Part shown: piece after piece, positions 55,584 to 64,000 of the stretch
Position numbering within the stretch: position 1 is the first letter of the stretch
Layout: each line of letters opens with the position of its first letter
Assembly (NCBI GenBank): GCA_020442425.1
Contig: JAGRKB010000040.1
Location: forward strand, 1 to 64,000
DNA length: 64,000 bases
Direction: 5' to 3'
DNA from: Alphaproteobacteria bacterium
GTDB taxonomy: Bacteria > Pseudomonadota > Alphaproteobacteria > Micavibrionales > Micavibrionaceae
Translations under genes and position numbers: made by a program
The notes under the pieces: generated by a model
Database searches by the model: none
The model's input: the letters and a program-made list of their open reading frames with translations, nothing else
Told to the model about the DNA's origin: nothing

Positions 55584-56655
55584 ATTTCTGGTGATGTATG
55601 GTTAGGGCTGCGTGTCCTAACCATAGAACAACCCATGCCCATCCCAGAAGCCCTTGCGGCAGACCTGCTATTGCCCCTAAAAACCCTATTGATCCGAGAA
55701 TGATCGACCAGCCAATAATGGTATAAACCGCTGGACCAACACCAAATCCTGCGTTTATAAAATGATGATGGAAATGTCTGCGATCCGGCGAAAAAGGAGG
55801 CTTTTTGTCTTTTAGCCTTGCAACTAACAATCCGAAGGCATCGATGATCGGCAAAGCGATAATCCAAGCAACAGAAACAGGCGGCAAAGGTATATGATTG
55901 TTTTGAGAGAGGGTTATTGCATACCAAGCAATCATGATCCCCAACCCCATACTTCCTGCATCCCCGAGAAATATTTTGGCGTGTTTATTCCATGGAAGGC
56001 GTGCGTTAAGAGTTAAGAACCCTATTAGGCATGCCGAGAAAATCGAAATCTCAATGAGCGGTTTAATCTGTTCCCCCATAAAGGCTGCCAAACCAAACCA
56101 CAGGAAAATTATCAGGGTATTTCCCGCTGCCAAACCATCCAAGCCATCCATCATATTTACAGCATTAATGATGTAGACAACGCAAGCCATAGAAAACGGG
56201 ATGGCCATCCAGCCCAACCAGATCGGGCCAAATCCCAGCAAGTCCCCAAGGCCAATAATTTGTGCGTGACCACCGATTACCAAAATTCCCGCCACCAGAA
56301 AATGGATTACAAATTTAAGTCTGGCATCCACTTCCCGGATGTCATCAATCACTCCCAAAACCAAGGTAATCAGCAAAGATAAAAGGAGTGCTATCGGTAG
56401 AGAGATTCCGTAGATACTTCCTACAATAGTTACACAAATAATCAGCACCGAAAAAATAGCCAAACCTCCGACTGGGGGAACCGGCACATCATGTTGTTTT
56501 CTACCTCCGGGTTTATCGACAATCCCCCACTTCAGCGCCATTTTACGGGCCAGAATAACTGCCAGCACCGTTAGTCCCAATGCGAGTCCGAATACGCCTG
56601 AAACGGCACCGATCAGCTCCGCGTTCGAAGAGTCAAATGATAGAAATTCAGTCAT
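55543..56655 (-). CDS. WecA/TagO-type undecaprenyl-phosphate sugar-1-phosphate transferase
   Basis: This 370-residue protein has about ten membrane helices. Motifs include DKPGGRKQHDVPVPPVGGLAIF, NMMDGLDGLAAG with Asp-Asp, and KIFLGDAGSMGLG. Such enzymes start polysaccharide synthesis by transferring HexNAc-1-phosphate to undecaprenyl phosphate. It lies 22 bases downstream of the pilus operon's last gene in the same direction and may be part of the same transcript. Confidence 0.92.
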   Translation of the reverse strand: MTEFLSFDSSNAELIGAVSGVFGLALGLTVLAVILARKMALKWGIVDKPGGRKQHDVPVPPVGGLAIFSVLIICVTIVGSIYGISLPIALLLSLLITLVLGVIDDIREVDARLKFVIHFLVAGILVIGGHAQIIGLGDLLGFGPIWLGWMAIPFSMACVVYIINAVNMMDGLDGLAAGNTLIIFLWFGLAAFMGEQIKPLIEISIFSACLIGFLTLNARLPWNKHAKIFLGDAGSMGLGIMIAWYAITLSQNNHIPLPPVSVAWIIALPIIDAFGLLVARLKDKKPPFSPDRRHFHHHFINAGFGVGPAVYTIIGWSIILGSIGFLGAIAGLPQGLLGWAWVVLWLGHAALTIHHQKFIRLLSRATSSAK

Positions 56656-56677
56656 AGAAATGATTTATCCGGTATAT

Positions 56678-57736
56678 TTATCTTTTACCGCGAACGCGCA
56701 AGCGTCCGTCTTTTTCAATACCCGGCAAAACTTCAGCCTGGATACTCAAAACTTTTGTTCCTTTTTGATCGCCACTTCCTAGATTGGATGCATATGCCGG
56801 AGGAACAAGAGCTTCCCACTCAATTTTGCCTTTTTTGACTTCGAAACGAACCAACGTTCCATCAATTTTAGTCAAATCATCCAGCAATTGCTGAACACGG
56901 AACGTATATTTCATCATCTCGTTGTTAGAGAGGTCGTAGGCATCTGTCAGAAGTTTTGTGCTTGCTGCGTCTGTTTGCTCCTTCACTTTCTCCAGATTAC
57001 GATCCAAAAAGTTGATCATAATATATTGTGCAGCGATGAAGGCCATCAGGACGACTGAAACGGCAACCCCTGCAATCAGTAAAATTCTTGATGTTGCGCG
57101 AGAGAGTTGTTCAGTTCTTAGCTGGCGGTTTCTCCATGGAACGATATCGGCAATGGAATCATTGATAGTAATAAAGTTGGCTTCCATACTCTGGATTCGA
57201 GGAAGAATTGTTCTGGCTGCCCCAAGAAATATTTGCATACGCCCTGTCTCTTGATCCCAGCGAAGCGCTCCTGCAGCCCCATCTTTTTCGTAGATATAAA
57301 CTGTTTCCTTATCCCAAAACTCGCTATTTCCCGGCAATGCTGATGCCAACGGACACCAGCTATCAGGATTGGAGACCATAGCAGTTGACGGACACGCTAA
57401 GTACCAGACCCGATCTCCTTCTATGGAGTAAACATAGTGTACTTTCTCTGTTGCGCATGCTTGAGACGCTGCATTCCAGACGGCTTCTTCTTCCATACCC
57501 GGAACATAGGGAATTGCTCCTCCGACCAACTCTGATGGAAGAAAAGGAGTCAAATCCGAAACGTAAAGCTTCGCTTCACCTGATAATTTTGAACCGAGAG
57601 TAGGTTGTGGTTTGGCCTGCACACGTTCTTGATCTACCGAAACTCCCTCTTGAGTGACAGCATTGTCTGCGCCAAAACCTTGCTCAGTGTTATCGCCTTC
57701 GTGTTTGTCTTTTTTGGAACCCAATCCGAATGCCAT
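56678..57736 (-). CDS. Type IVb pilus inner-membrane protein, PilO-like
   Basis: This 352-residue protein has an N-terminal cytoplasmic part of about 215 residues containing YVSDLTPFLPSELVGGAIPYVPG and two Cys pairs around residues 90-130. A membrane helix (about 218-240) and a periplasmic coiled coil follow, then a beta-rich end. This bitopic layout fits PilO-like (PilO2) proteins of type IVb pili. Its start overlaps the pilR stop by one base (TAATG). The assignment rests mainly on operon position. Confidence 0.68.
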   Translation of the reverse strand: MAFGLGSKKDKHEGDNTEQGFGADNAVTQEGVSVDQERVQAKPQPTLGSKLSGEAKLYVSDLTPFLPSELVGGAIPYVPGMEEEAVWNAASQACATEKVHYVYSIEGDRVWYLACPSTAMVSNPDSWCPLASALPGNSEFWDKETVYIYEKDGAAGALRWDQETGRMQIFLGAARTILPRIQSMEANFITINDSIADIVPWRNRQLRTEQLSRATSRILLIAGVAVSVVLMAFIAAQYIMINFLDRNLEKVKEQTDAASTKLLTDAYDLSNNEMMKYTFRVQQLLDDLTKIDGTLVRFEVKKGKIEWEALVPPAYASNLGSGDQKGTKVLSIQAEVLPGIEKDGRLRVRGKR

Positions 57737-58956
57737 TACATGTTTCCTTCCATAAGCCCGCCCATCATGCTGTCCATGCTCATATTCATAACCGTCAGAG
57801 CATAAATCGCGCTACCAAATCCGATCGCCAGATAGACGCCGGTAAACAGGAAGGCGAGCCAAACAATCAATTTATGCTTCACACGCGCCGCTTGGGCTCG
57901 CAATTCAGCAATTGATTCCATGATTGTAGCAACCTGAGACAAATCAGACAAGGTTGCGAGTTCCAAACGCTCTGATCTACTCAGAGGTTCTCTGTCCAGT
58001 GCAGTTCCTAACCCTACCCCTCTTGAAAGCTGTTCGTTTGCAGCATCCCAATAGGCTGCAACTTCCGGTGAGTTCGACGCTTCCGAGGATTGTTGTAATG
58101 TTTCGTTAATCGGAACTTTCGAGCGCAACATACGTGATGCTGCCGACATGGAGTCCGCAAAACTCAGATCCCGCATATAACCTCCGATCAGAGGTATTTT
58201 CCGTACTATTCTTTGTGTCGGCCAGTCTCTCTTGCCACGGTTTATAAAAAACGAGAAAACGCACCAGCCCATAAATCCGGCAAATCCAAACGCAATCCAG
58301 ATCAATATGTCCCATGTCAGCTCCAGATTTCCTGTTACGCGAACATATTTTTCTAGATCAGGCCCCTCTTTCGGTGCATTGTCTTTAAACCAATTTAGAA
58401 CAGTCCCTTTACCCCAGAATAGAGATTGCACAATCGTTATCACGTCAAAAGCCAACCAGCCCATTGTCCCCATAATCGCGCCCTTGTTCTTGCGCTTTTC
58501 GGAAATGGCATTTATGGCGTATGGAATTCCTTCTGTCAGCTTTCCCGCGCGTTCACTGGCTGCAATAATCGCTAGGGTTGATCTGTCAAAAATCTGCAAC
58601 GCTTTTAGAGCATCCATTAGTCCAAGACCTCTCGCTAGAGCTTCACGAGCTGGCGCAAGAATATTCTGACGGGTCGGATTTGTTTCTGCCTCGATAATTT
58701 TCCACAGAGCAACCCCCGGCGAGGTCGAGTTTGCCCGGAACATAATTCCACGCAAGAGTTGTACTTGCCACCAGCTTGATCTAGCCAGAAGACGTTCCAG
58801 CGGAGTTCTGGTGTGGGCGCGAATGGTCAGAACATGTCCGCCCTTATTACGAACAGCATCCCGCACATCATTCTCTGTCGGCAGATACATAGTCTCAGTC
58901 GCAGTCTTGGGACCATTGCGACTTTCATAGGCTATCTGGACAATCCACTGCTGCAT
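57736..58956 (-). CDS. Type IVb pilus inner-membrane platform protein, PilR/GspF family
   Basis: This 406-residue protein has the duplicated T2SS-F helical bundle, for example AREALARGLGLMDALKALQIFDRSTLAIIAASERAGKLTEGI and, in the second half, SADSMSAASRMLRSKVPINETLQQ. Hydrophobic segments fall near residues 165-185, 245-265 and 375-400. It anchors the ATPase at the inner membrane. It lies six bases after the ATPase gene. Confidence 0.9.
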   Translation of the reverse strand: MQQWIVQIAYESRNGPKTATETMYLPTENDVRDAVRNKGGHVLTIRAHTRTPLERLLARSSWWQVQLLRGIMFRANSTSPGVALWKIIEAETNPTRQNILAPAREALARGLGLMDALKALQIFDRSTLAIIAASERAGKLTEGIPYAINAISEKRKNKGAIMGTMGWLAFDVITIVQSLFWGKGTVLNWFKDNAPKEGPDLEKYVRVTGNLELTWDILIWIAFGFAGFMGWCVFSFFINRGKRDWPTQRIVRKIPLIGGYMRDLSFADSMSAASRMLRSKVPINETLQQSSEASNSPEVAAYWDAANEQLSRGVGLGTALDREPLSRSERLELATLSDLSQVATIMESIAELRAQAARVKHKLIVWLAFLFTGVYLAIGFGSAIYALTVMNMSMDSMMGGLMEGNM

Positions 58957-58962
58957 TGCTGA

Positions 58963-60792
58963 TTACGACTCCAGATAGTTGATCGCGGATTTAGGGTCAA
59001 CTAAACCGCTAATCACCAAATCTATCAAACCATTCTTCCGAGTATGAACAATTACACCCTCTTCATGAACAATGTCGTTCACGTTTTGCATGAGAGCGCG
59101 ATAAATTTTATCACGATCTGCAGGACCCAACGTGATCAAAAGCGCGTCTAACAACAACGTCCTGCCAGAAATTCCGGTACGATTACACAAGTCGCAGCCG
59201 CTCATATTTCTGCGTCGGACAATAGCTGTCGGGTCAATATCCAGCATGTAGAGTTCATCTTCACCCAGATAATCTCCTGCACGCCCCTGATTGGCACAAC
59301 CTTGACACAATGTCTTCACCAAACGCTGATTGATAATCGCGCGAACCTGTTGCGCCAGCGTAAAAGTTGACGCTCTTTCACGTTCGGCAGGCATCAAAGA
59401 TTTCAGACGCTCGAATGTTTGTAGTGCTGTATCGGCGTGTACGGTCGAGATCACGGTGTGACCTGATTCCGCGGCCTTAAGCGCCGTTTCCACTGTATCA
59501 CTGTCACGAAGCTCCCCGATCACGATATAATCCGGATCATGACGCATTGCTGCGCGGATCAAATCGGAAAATTCTCCCCCGACCATACCCGGGCGAACCT
59601 GCCACTGTGTTGCATAGCGCAGCTCATATTCGATTGGATCTTCAATAGTCAGAACATGTTTACGACGACGATCTATATACTGAATACAAGCGTATAGAGT
59701 TGTTGTTTTCCCAGACCCTGTCGGTCCTGATAGCATCACCAGACCACCACCCCCTTTAATTTCAGGGGAAAGGGATTGTGACAGATAATTTCCAACGTCT
59801 TCGTGGCGTTTGAACAATTCATCGTAGCCTTTCAGAGAGGCTCTATCGAGCAGACGCAATGTCAGCTTTTCACCATCTTGCGCTTGAGGCCCTGCAGCAA
59901 CACGAACGTCAATCACGCGCCCTTGCCAAGTAAAACTAAACCGTCCGTCTTTTGGAGCTGTTCTATCCCCGAAGTTCATCCCGGCATCCCGCTTGATCAA
60001 TGTTGTCAAACGCGCCATGGCATCAGACGGGAGAATATGGATCGGAACCAAATCTCCATCGATGCGATATCTGATCCAGTTAGGGTTTGTCGCGTTATTG
60101 TCTTGAAGAATGTGAATATCCGATACGCGCATCTGAAGCGCTTCTGCCAGCATATCTCTCATAAACTGGTTCAAAAGCAAACCATTGTCCGTGTCATTGA
60201 GCCAAGAGGCCAGAGTCTTCTCACATCGGTCCGCAGACAAATCATGCACTGCCCGCATAGTCTGGAGCAATTCCGCACGATCCCAAACTTCTGCCTCAAC
60301 GCGCTCTACCATCAACCCTGAACGGTTGGCCGTTGAAATTAGTGCATCTATTTGACGCGTGTTCAGTTCATTAAGAGGGGCAATCTTTAGAACCCCTTCT
60401 TGAAGGCCAATCAAGTGAATGCTCAAAGGTAGCCATGATTGCACCGGCAAAAGTGAGCGCAATTGATCCCCGTTTGCATGATCCCGAATACCGACTACTT
60501 CTGTGTCGTCGTCCGAAGAGATTGGGGTTCCCGCCATATCCAAAAGCTGATCGATGGAGCGGGTAATCCCCTGTTCCATCAGAATAACGCGCTCACGTTG
60601 AACCATATCGAGATAACGTTCGCGACCTTCACTCGATTTTGACTTTCGACGATCATTCCACTGGCGTCGCTCAACTCCGTCAGGAGGAACGTGTTTATCC
60701 TGACGTCTTTCCATTCCGGAACGAACATTGTCCGCGTCGGAAGTATCGCTGTTGTTTATATCGAATTGATCTGATCCGGACGGGTTATCCAT
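58963..60792 (-). CDS. Pilus assembly ATPase, PilQ/GspE family
   Basis: This 609-residue ATPase powers pilus assembly. It has a charged N-terminal extension (about 1-60), then an N1E-like domain. The motor has Walker A SGPTGSGKTTTL, Asp box, Walker B IVIGELRDSDT and the His box STVHADTALQTFERL. A tetracysteine zinc site follows (LCQGC...GCDLC). It is preceded by a PilP-like gene and followed by pilR, all in the same direction. Confidence 0.93.
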   Translation of the reverse strand: MDNPSGSDQFDINNSDTSDADNVRSGMERRQDKHVPPDGVERRQWNDRRKSKSSEGRERYLDMVQRERVILMEQGITRSIDQLLDMAGTPISSDDDTEVVGIRDHANGDQLRSLLPVQSWLPLSIHLIGLQEGVLKIAPLNELNTRQIDALISTANRSGLMVERVEAEVWDRAELLQTMRAVHDLSADRCEKTLASWLNDTDNGLLLNQFMRDMLAEALQMRVSDIHILQDNNATNPNWIRYRIDGDLVPIHILPSDAMARLTTLIKRDAGMNFGDRTAPKDGRFSFTWQGRVIDVRVAAGPQAQDGEKLTLRLLDRASLKGYDELFKRHEDVGNYLSQSLSPEIKGGGGLVMLSGPTGSGKTTTLYACIQYIDRRRKHVLTIEDPIEYELRYATQWQVRPGMVGGEFSDLIRAAMRHDPDYIVIGELRDSDTVETALKAAESGHTVISTVHADTALQTFERLKSLMPAERERASTFTLAQQVRAIINQRLVKTLCQGCANQGRAGDYLGEDELYMLDIDPTAIVRRRNMSGCDLCNRTGISGRTLLLDALLITLGPADRDKIYRALMQNVNDIVHEEGVIVHTRKNGLIDLVISGLVDPKSAINYLES

Positions 60793-60803
60793 GAGCGATC
60801 CTA

Positions 60804-62369
60804 TTAGTTGGTTGTCGTTGCGGTTGTCGTTGTGGTTGCCGTACTGGCGGTCCCACTGGAAGAAGAGCTAGATGATGATGAGCTGCTTGTTGCCCCTGTT
60901 CTGCTGGCTGAAGACAAAGAGCGATCAAACAATAAGCGAACGCGATCATTGCCACTCAAGAACTCAATTCCATTTTCTACAATATCAACTTTCCATTCCA
61001 CGCCACCCAAAACAATACTTTGTTTGTGAGAGATTACGCGGCTTCCCCCCGGGCCATTGATAATGGCTTTTTTCGGGGAGTGGGATGTGATGATAAAGCC
61101 TTCTAGTGCCTGACGTTTATCTGCTGGTTTTACTTCTACTGAAGGAGATCCTGTTTGAGAGACTACAACGGCTTTAGTATCTCTGTTGATTGCAGAATCT
61201 GCGCTGCCACGAACAGGGATTATCAAAACGCCACGCGCCCCATCATGCTTGATACGAATATCTTCAATGAGCTCACCTGATCTGACAGGAGACCATGCCA
61301 ATGTCAACGGACAGGCCTCAACAGGCTCCAAAACAGAACCGGTTATACAGCCGCTATGGACAATTTTCAGGCCAGTATCTTCGCTTGCCAATGAAATATC
61401 TTTGAGCTGCAAAGCATCTTCCCCAACATTCACCAAAGAGATTGTCATAGAAGCTTCATTGGTAATTTTTCCAAAGTCCATTTCTTCTTGAGAAGAAATC
61501 AACAAACCTACACCAGGAACTGCTTCAGGAAAGATTCCTGCCTTGGTTACATTTTCAGGTTCGAATGACCCGCGCAAGTTTACACTTGCCACACGGGTTG
61601 GGCCATCATGTTCAACAATCAAAACTCCATCGGATTGCCCTTTGGAGACAGGCGCCCATGTGATTGTTGAAATACAAGCCTGACCAACTGCCAATTTATC
61701 GCAGTCGGACGACAGAGCGTATCCTGCTTGTGCCGGAGCCTCAATTGATACTTTTTTGATCTGCACCGGATCAGAAGTTACGTTTCTGAAGATAACAGAT
61801 TTAACCAGAGGACGTGATGAGTCCAGAGTTCCAAAATCCAGCTCATTCGGAATTGCTTCCACATCACTCAAGAGTAATTCAGAGTCACTATCTCCCTCTT
61901 CTACACTTCCCGTCATTGACGCGGTTACAATTCTGGAACGACCACTATGACGCAATAGCATCTCAACACGCCAATTTCCGACTTTTAATCCTTTAACTGA
62001 AACAACAACAGCGCATTCAGCTCCTGATGGGAGACCTTCTTTACTGCTACACTCATTTAAAGCAACCTCCGAACTTACCGTTGATGACGGATATAGGTTG
62101 ATCTGTCCGACTTGAACATCCTTAGAGGATACGTTTCTGAATTTTACAACAACTTGAGACGCAGAGCCTACGGTAATTTCGCCTGCTTTCACTTCCGCCT
62201 CAACCGGAGCAATGCCGTCTCCATTGCCTGTTCCCGCGATACGCGCGGCGGGATCCCCCAATGCGTTTGCCATCGCCTGACCGGACATTGAAACCAAGGG
62301 CATAAGCGACAAACCCAGAACAGGGATCATATACGTGAATTGCTTTAGGTTTTTAATACCGAGTTTCAT
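60804..62369 (-). CDS. Exported protein with three Ig-like (ASH-type) repeats and a PilP-like C-terminal domain
   Basis: This 521-residue protein has a signal peptide (about residues 1-36). Three beta-rich repeats follow, each with a conserved Cys pair (for example NECSS...GAECAVVV, SSDCDK...GQACISTITWAPVSKG and HSGCITG...EACPLTLAWSPVRSG). These match the ASH/choice-of-anchor Ig-like pattern. Residues 415-485 (VEWKVDIVENGIEFLSGNDRVRLLF) resemble the PilP/GspC periplasmic barrel. The end is a Ser/Thr-only tail. Its position between secretin and ATPase is where PilP-like proteins lie. Confidence 0.72.
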   Translation of the reverse strand: MKLGIKNLKQFTYMIPVLGLSLMPLVSMSGQAMANALGDPAARIAGTGNGDGIAPVEAEVKAGEITVGSASQVVVKFRNVSSKDVQVGQINLYPSSTVSSEVALNECSSKEGLPSGAECAVVVSVKGLKVGNWRVEMLLRHSGRSRIVTASMTGSVEEGDSDSELLLSDVEAIPNELDFGTLDSSRPLVKSVIFRNVTSDPVQIKKVSIEAPAQAGYALSSDCDKLAVGQACISTITWAPVSKGQSDGVLIVEHDGPTRVASVNLRGSFEPENVTKAGIFPEAVPGVGLLISSQEEMDFGKITNEASMTISLVNVGEDALQLKDISLASEDTGLKIVHSGCITGSVLEPVEACPLTLAWSPVRSGELIEDIRIKHDGARGVLIIPVRGSADSAINRDTKAVVVSQTGSPSVEVKPADKRQALEGFIITSHSPKKAIINGPGGSRVISHKQSIVLGGVEWKVDIVENGIEFLSGNDRVRLLFDRSLSSASRTGATSSSSSSSSSSSGTASTATTTTTATTTN

Positions 62370-62380
62370 TCCTCTACCCC

Positions 62381-64000
62381 TTATTGTCCCAAAACTTCGT
62401 AATTGACGATTACTGACGGATCAGTCTGATTGCCTGAAACTTCCTCAGGCATATTCACCTCTACAGCAGGTGTTGATGGTTCTTTCGGTGTCTCGTATTG
62501 AGGAGCAGCCACTCTTTCTTCCATTAGAGGCTGAGCTGCACTTTGCTCTATCACCTGATTAAACTCTTTAGGAGCCCGAGCTTCTGTCGGCACAGTGGAA
62601 ACAGGTTTATCCGGTAGTGCCGGAGCGACTTCATCGGATACCATCTCTGGGGCCGGAGCGGATGCGAAGACAGGTTCTGATATAACAGGTTCCGGCATTA
62701 CTGTTGGTGCTTGCGCTTGCATCCCCTGCATTTGAGGCGGCATGATGTAGCTGATTTGTTGAGCTCCTTTTTTATGGGATGCTTCGCTTTGAGAGGTAAA
62801 GACAACGACACGAGGACGCAGCAAGAAAACAAGTTCAGTATTATGAGCCTGTGCAGAGCGCGAGAACGGCAGTGTTGGTTCGTTTGTTCCAAGACCTTCT
62901 TTATCTAGTGCATCTGTTTCCCTCACCAAACCAGCAATCAACAATAGATCGCCCGGACGGATACGCACTTGTGTTTCAAGCTCACGCTCAGTTGTCTGAG
63001 GCAACTGCACAACCGCATCAGGGTTGTCATCAAATGTATCTATACGACGAACTTCCTGCAGCAGGATATTAATATCGCCATACACTGTAGAGTTATCCCA
63101 ATTTGATCCGATCTCCAATGTGAAGCCACTATCAACCGAGTCTGTCGTTGTTGAAACTGTTGTCGTGCCGCCATCTGTTGTGGTTCTGGATAAAGACGCC
63201 ACATAGTTTTGTGTATCAGCTACTCGCAGACGCGCTGTAGACCCTGACAGCACTGTGATTTGAGGCTGGGAGACTGTTTTCACAGCGCCATACGATGACA
63301 CAAATTGCAAGACATCATTTACATCAAAATCAACGCTTCCCGTTGTCGGCAGACCAATACTGATTGGACTTCCGACGTTTGTATCCGCAGCCCCGGCTAC
63401 ATCCACACCGAAGCGGAAACGTCCGACTTTATCAAATAACGACCAACGAATTCCTGTTGTATTTCCTGAGTCAAGCGACACTTCCCAAACATAAGTTTCA
63501 AAAACCACCAATGCGGTGCTGGAACGCAGACGCTGGAAATAACGGCGCGCCAATTCGGATGTCCTCTGACTTGCGCGATAGACAATCGTTCTGGTTGACG
63601 GATCTGTAATCGGTGCGCTTCCTGTAATGCTTCCCACTGCTCCGGAGATATTGGTCAATAAAGAGGATACACCTTCAGAGTTTGTGATGGGAGGAACCGC
63701 AACTGTAAAAACTTGCGTATCTTTTACAACCAACATTCCATTTTGATAGGAGCAATACATATCCGCCAAAGAACAAACTTCTTGTACGATCGAGTTCAAA
63801 GGCCCTTTTAGATTTGTAACTGTAATTGTTTTATTAAGGCTTTCTTCAGTTTCAAAGGCAATCGGGATATTTGTTCCATCCAATATTAATTGCAATGCCC
63901 CTGCTAATGTTTCCCCACGGAGTTCATAAGGCCCCACAATTGCGTACGGCAAAGGATCGCTTTCTTCGGCTTGCGGAACCAAGACATCATCCCCTAATGG
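62381..64000 (-). CDS. Type IVb pilus secretin, PilN-like (partial, runs off window)
   Basis: The secretin gene is read on the minus strand. Its 5' end lies beyond 64000, because the frame continues open through the edge. Visible are an N0-like domain (ETLAGALQLILDGTNIPIAFETEESLNKTITV), N-domains, and a secretin core with VFETYVWEVSLDSGNTTGIRWSLF, KTVSQPQITVLSGSTARLRV and RPGDLLLIAGLVRETD. A Pro/Glu/Ala-rich C-terminal tail of about 130 residues extends past the secretin domain. It is the outer-membrane channel for the pilus. Confidence 0.9.
   Translation of the reverse strand, partial: PLGDDVLVPQAEESDPLPYAIVGPYELRGETLAGALQLILDGTNIPIAFETEESLNKTITVTNLKGPLNSIVQEVCSLADMYCSYQNGMLVVKDTQVFTVAVPPITNSEGVSSLLTNISGAVGSITGSAPITDPSTRTIVYRASQRTSELARRYFQRLRSSTALVVFETYVWEVSLDSGNTTGIRWSLFDKVGRFRFGVDVAGAADTNVGSPISIGLPTTGSVDFDVNDVLQFVSSYGAVKTVSQPQITVLSGSTARLRVADTQNYVASLSRTTTDGGTTTVSTTTDSVDSGFTLEIGSNWDNSTVYGDINILLQEVRRIDTFDDNPDAVVQLPQTTERELETQVRIRPGDLLLIAGLVRETDALDKEGLGTNEPTLPFSRSAQAHNTELVFLLRPRVVVFTSQSEASHKKGAQQISYIMPPQMQGMQAQAPTVMPEPVISEPVFASAPAPEMVSDEVAPALPDKPVSTVPTEARAPKEFNQVIEQSAAQPLMEERVAAPQYETPKEPSTPAVEVNMPEEVSGNQTDPSVIVNYEVLGQ

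Overview
The window reads as chromosomal DNA of a mid-GC Gram-negative bacterium. An alphaproteobacterium is the best fit, because it has two DUF1476 (F1-ATPase zeta inhibitor) genes, small-type PurL with separate PurS and PurQ, a LpoA-like/rsmI/yraN neighbourhood, a pal-cpoB-tilS-ftsH run and Tad-type pseudopilins. The combination of a type IVb pilus, Tad parts and compact housekeeping operons recalls Micavibrio-like lineages, but that placement is inference; no 16S gene is present. No tRNA, CRISPR array or prophage was seen.

Layout. 1-2.3 kb: an intact IS1595-family insertion sequence and an AT-rich J-domain gene with its own strong promoter. 2.3-6.1 kb: RNase P RNA, an AmpD-like amidase, a membrane diguanylate cyclase and two unrecognised genes. 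6.2-12.2 kb (minus strand): one compact operon purS-gcvT-[GIY-YIG cassette]-gcvH-gcvPA-hydrolase-membrane protein-gcvPB. 12.2-13.5 kb: a repeat-filled gap, then purC. 13.6-20.9 kb (plus): two DUF1476 genes, purQ, three small genes, purL, bolA, grxD and a YhiN-like flavoprotein. 20.9-25.4 kb (minus): the elongasome operon mreC-mreD-mrdA-rodA. 25.6-28.0 kb: TadE/TadE/TadG. 28.2-30.8 kb: a tail-anchored pseudokinase and a three-helix membrane protein. 30.9-43.7 kb (minus): purA, glmM, an NHLRC2-like protein, ftsH, tilS, cpoB, pal, a SirB1-like protein, a BON lipoprotein, yraN and rsmI. 43.7-52.5 kb: LpoA-like lipoprotein, TetR regulator with a ThiE-like partner, CbbX-like AAA+ protein, ahpC-ahpD with a divergent LysR regulator, a NodT/TolC lipoprotein and trhO. 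52.5-56.7 kb: AMIN lipoprotein and a surface-glycan group (glycosyltransferase 4, epimerase, WecA-like transferase). 56.7-64 kb (minus): a type IVb pilus operon, cut by the window edge inside the secretin gene.

Functional themes are purine synthesis (purC, purS, purQ, purL, purA) linked to glycine/one-carbon supply, cell-wall elongation and recycling (RodA/PBP2/MreCD, AmpD, GlmM, LpoA-like), envelope integrity (Pal/CpoB, FtsH), peroxide defence (AhpC/AhpD/LysR) and surface appendages.

The most unusual content is a set of palindromic repeats concentrated in 9.5-12.6 kb. One lies in frame inside gcvPA, and another is a 27-bp inverted pair enclosing a GIY-YIG nuclease gene. Other candidates for new biology are the pseudokinase/membrane-protein pair, a pilus protein fusing Ig-like repeats to a PilP-like domain, and an AAA+ ATPase whose Walker A motif ends GKN instead of GKT/S.
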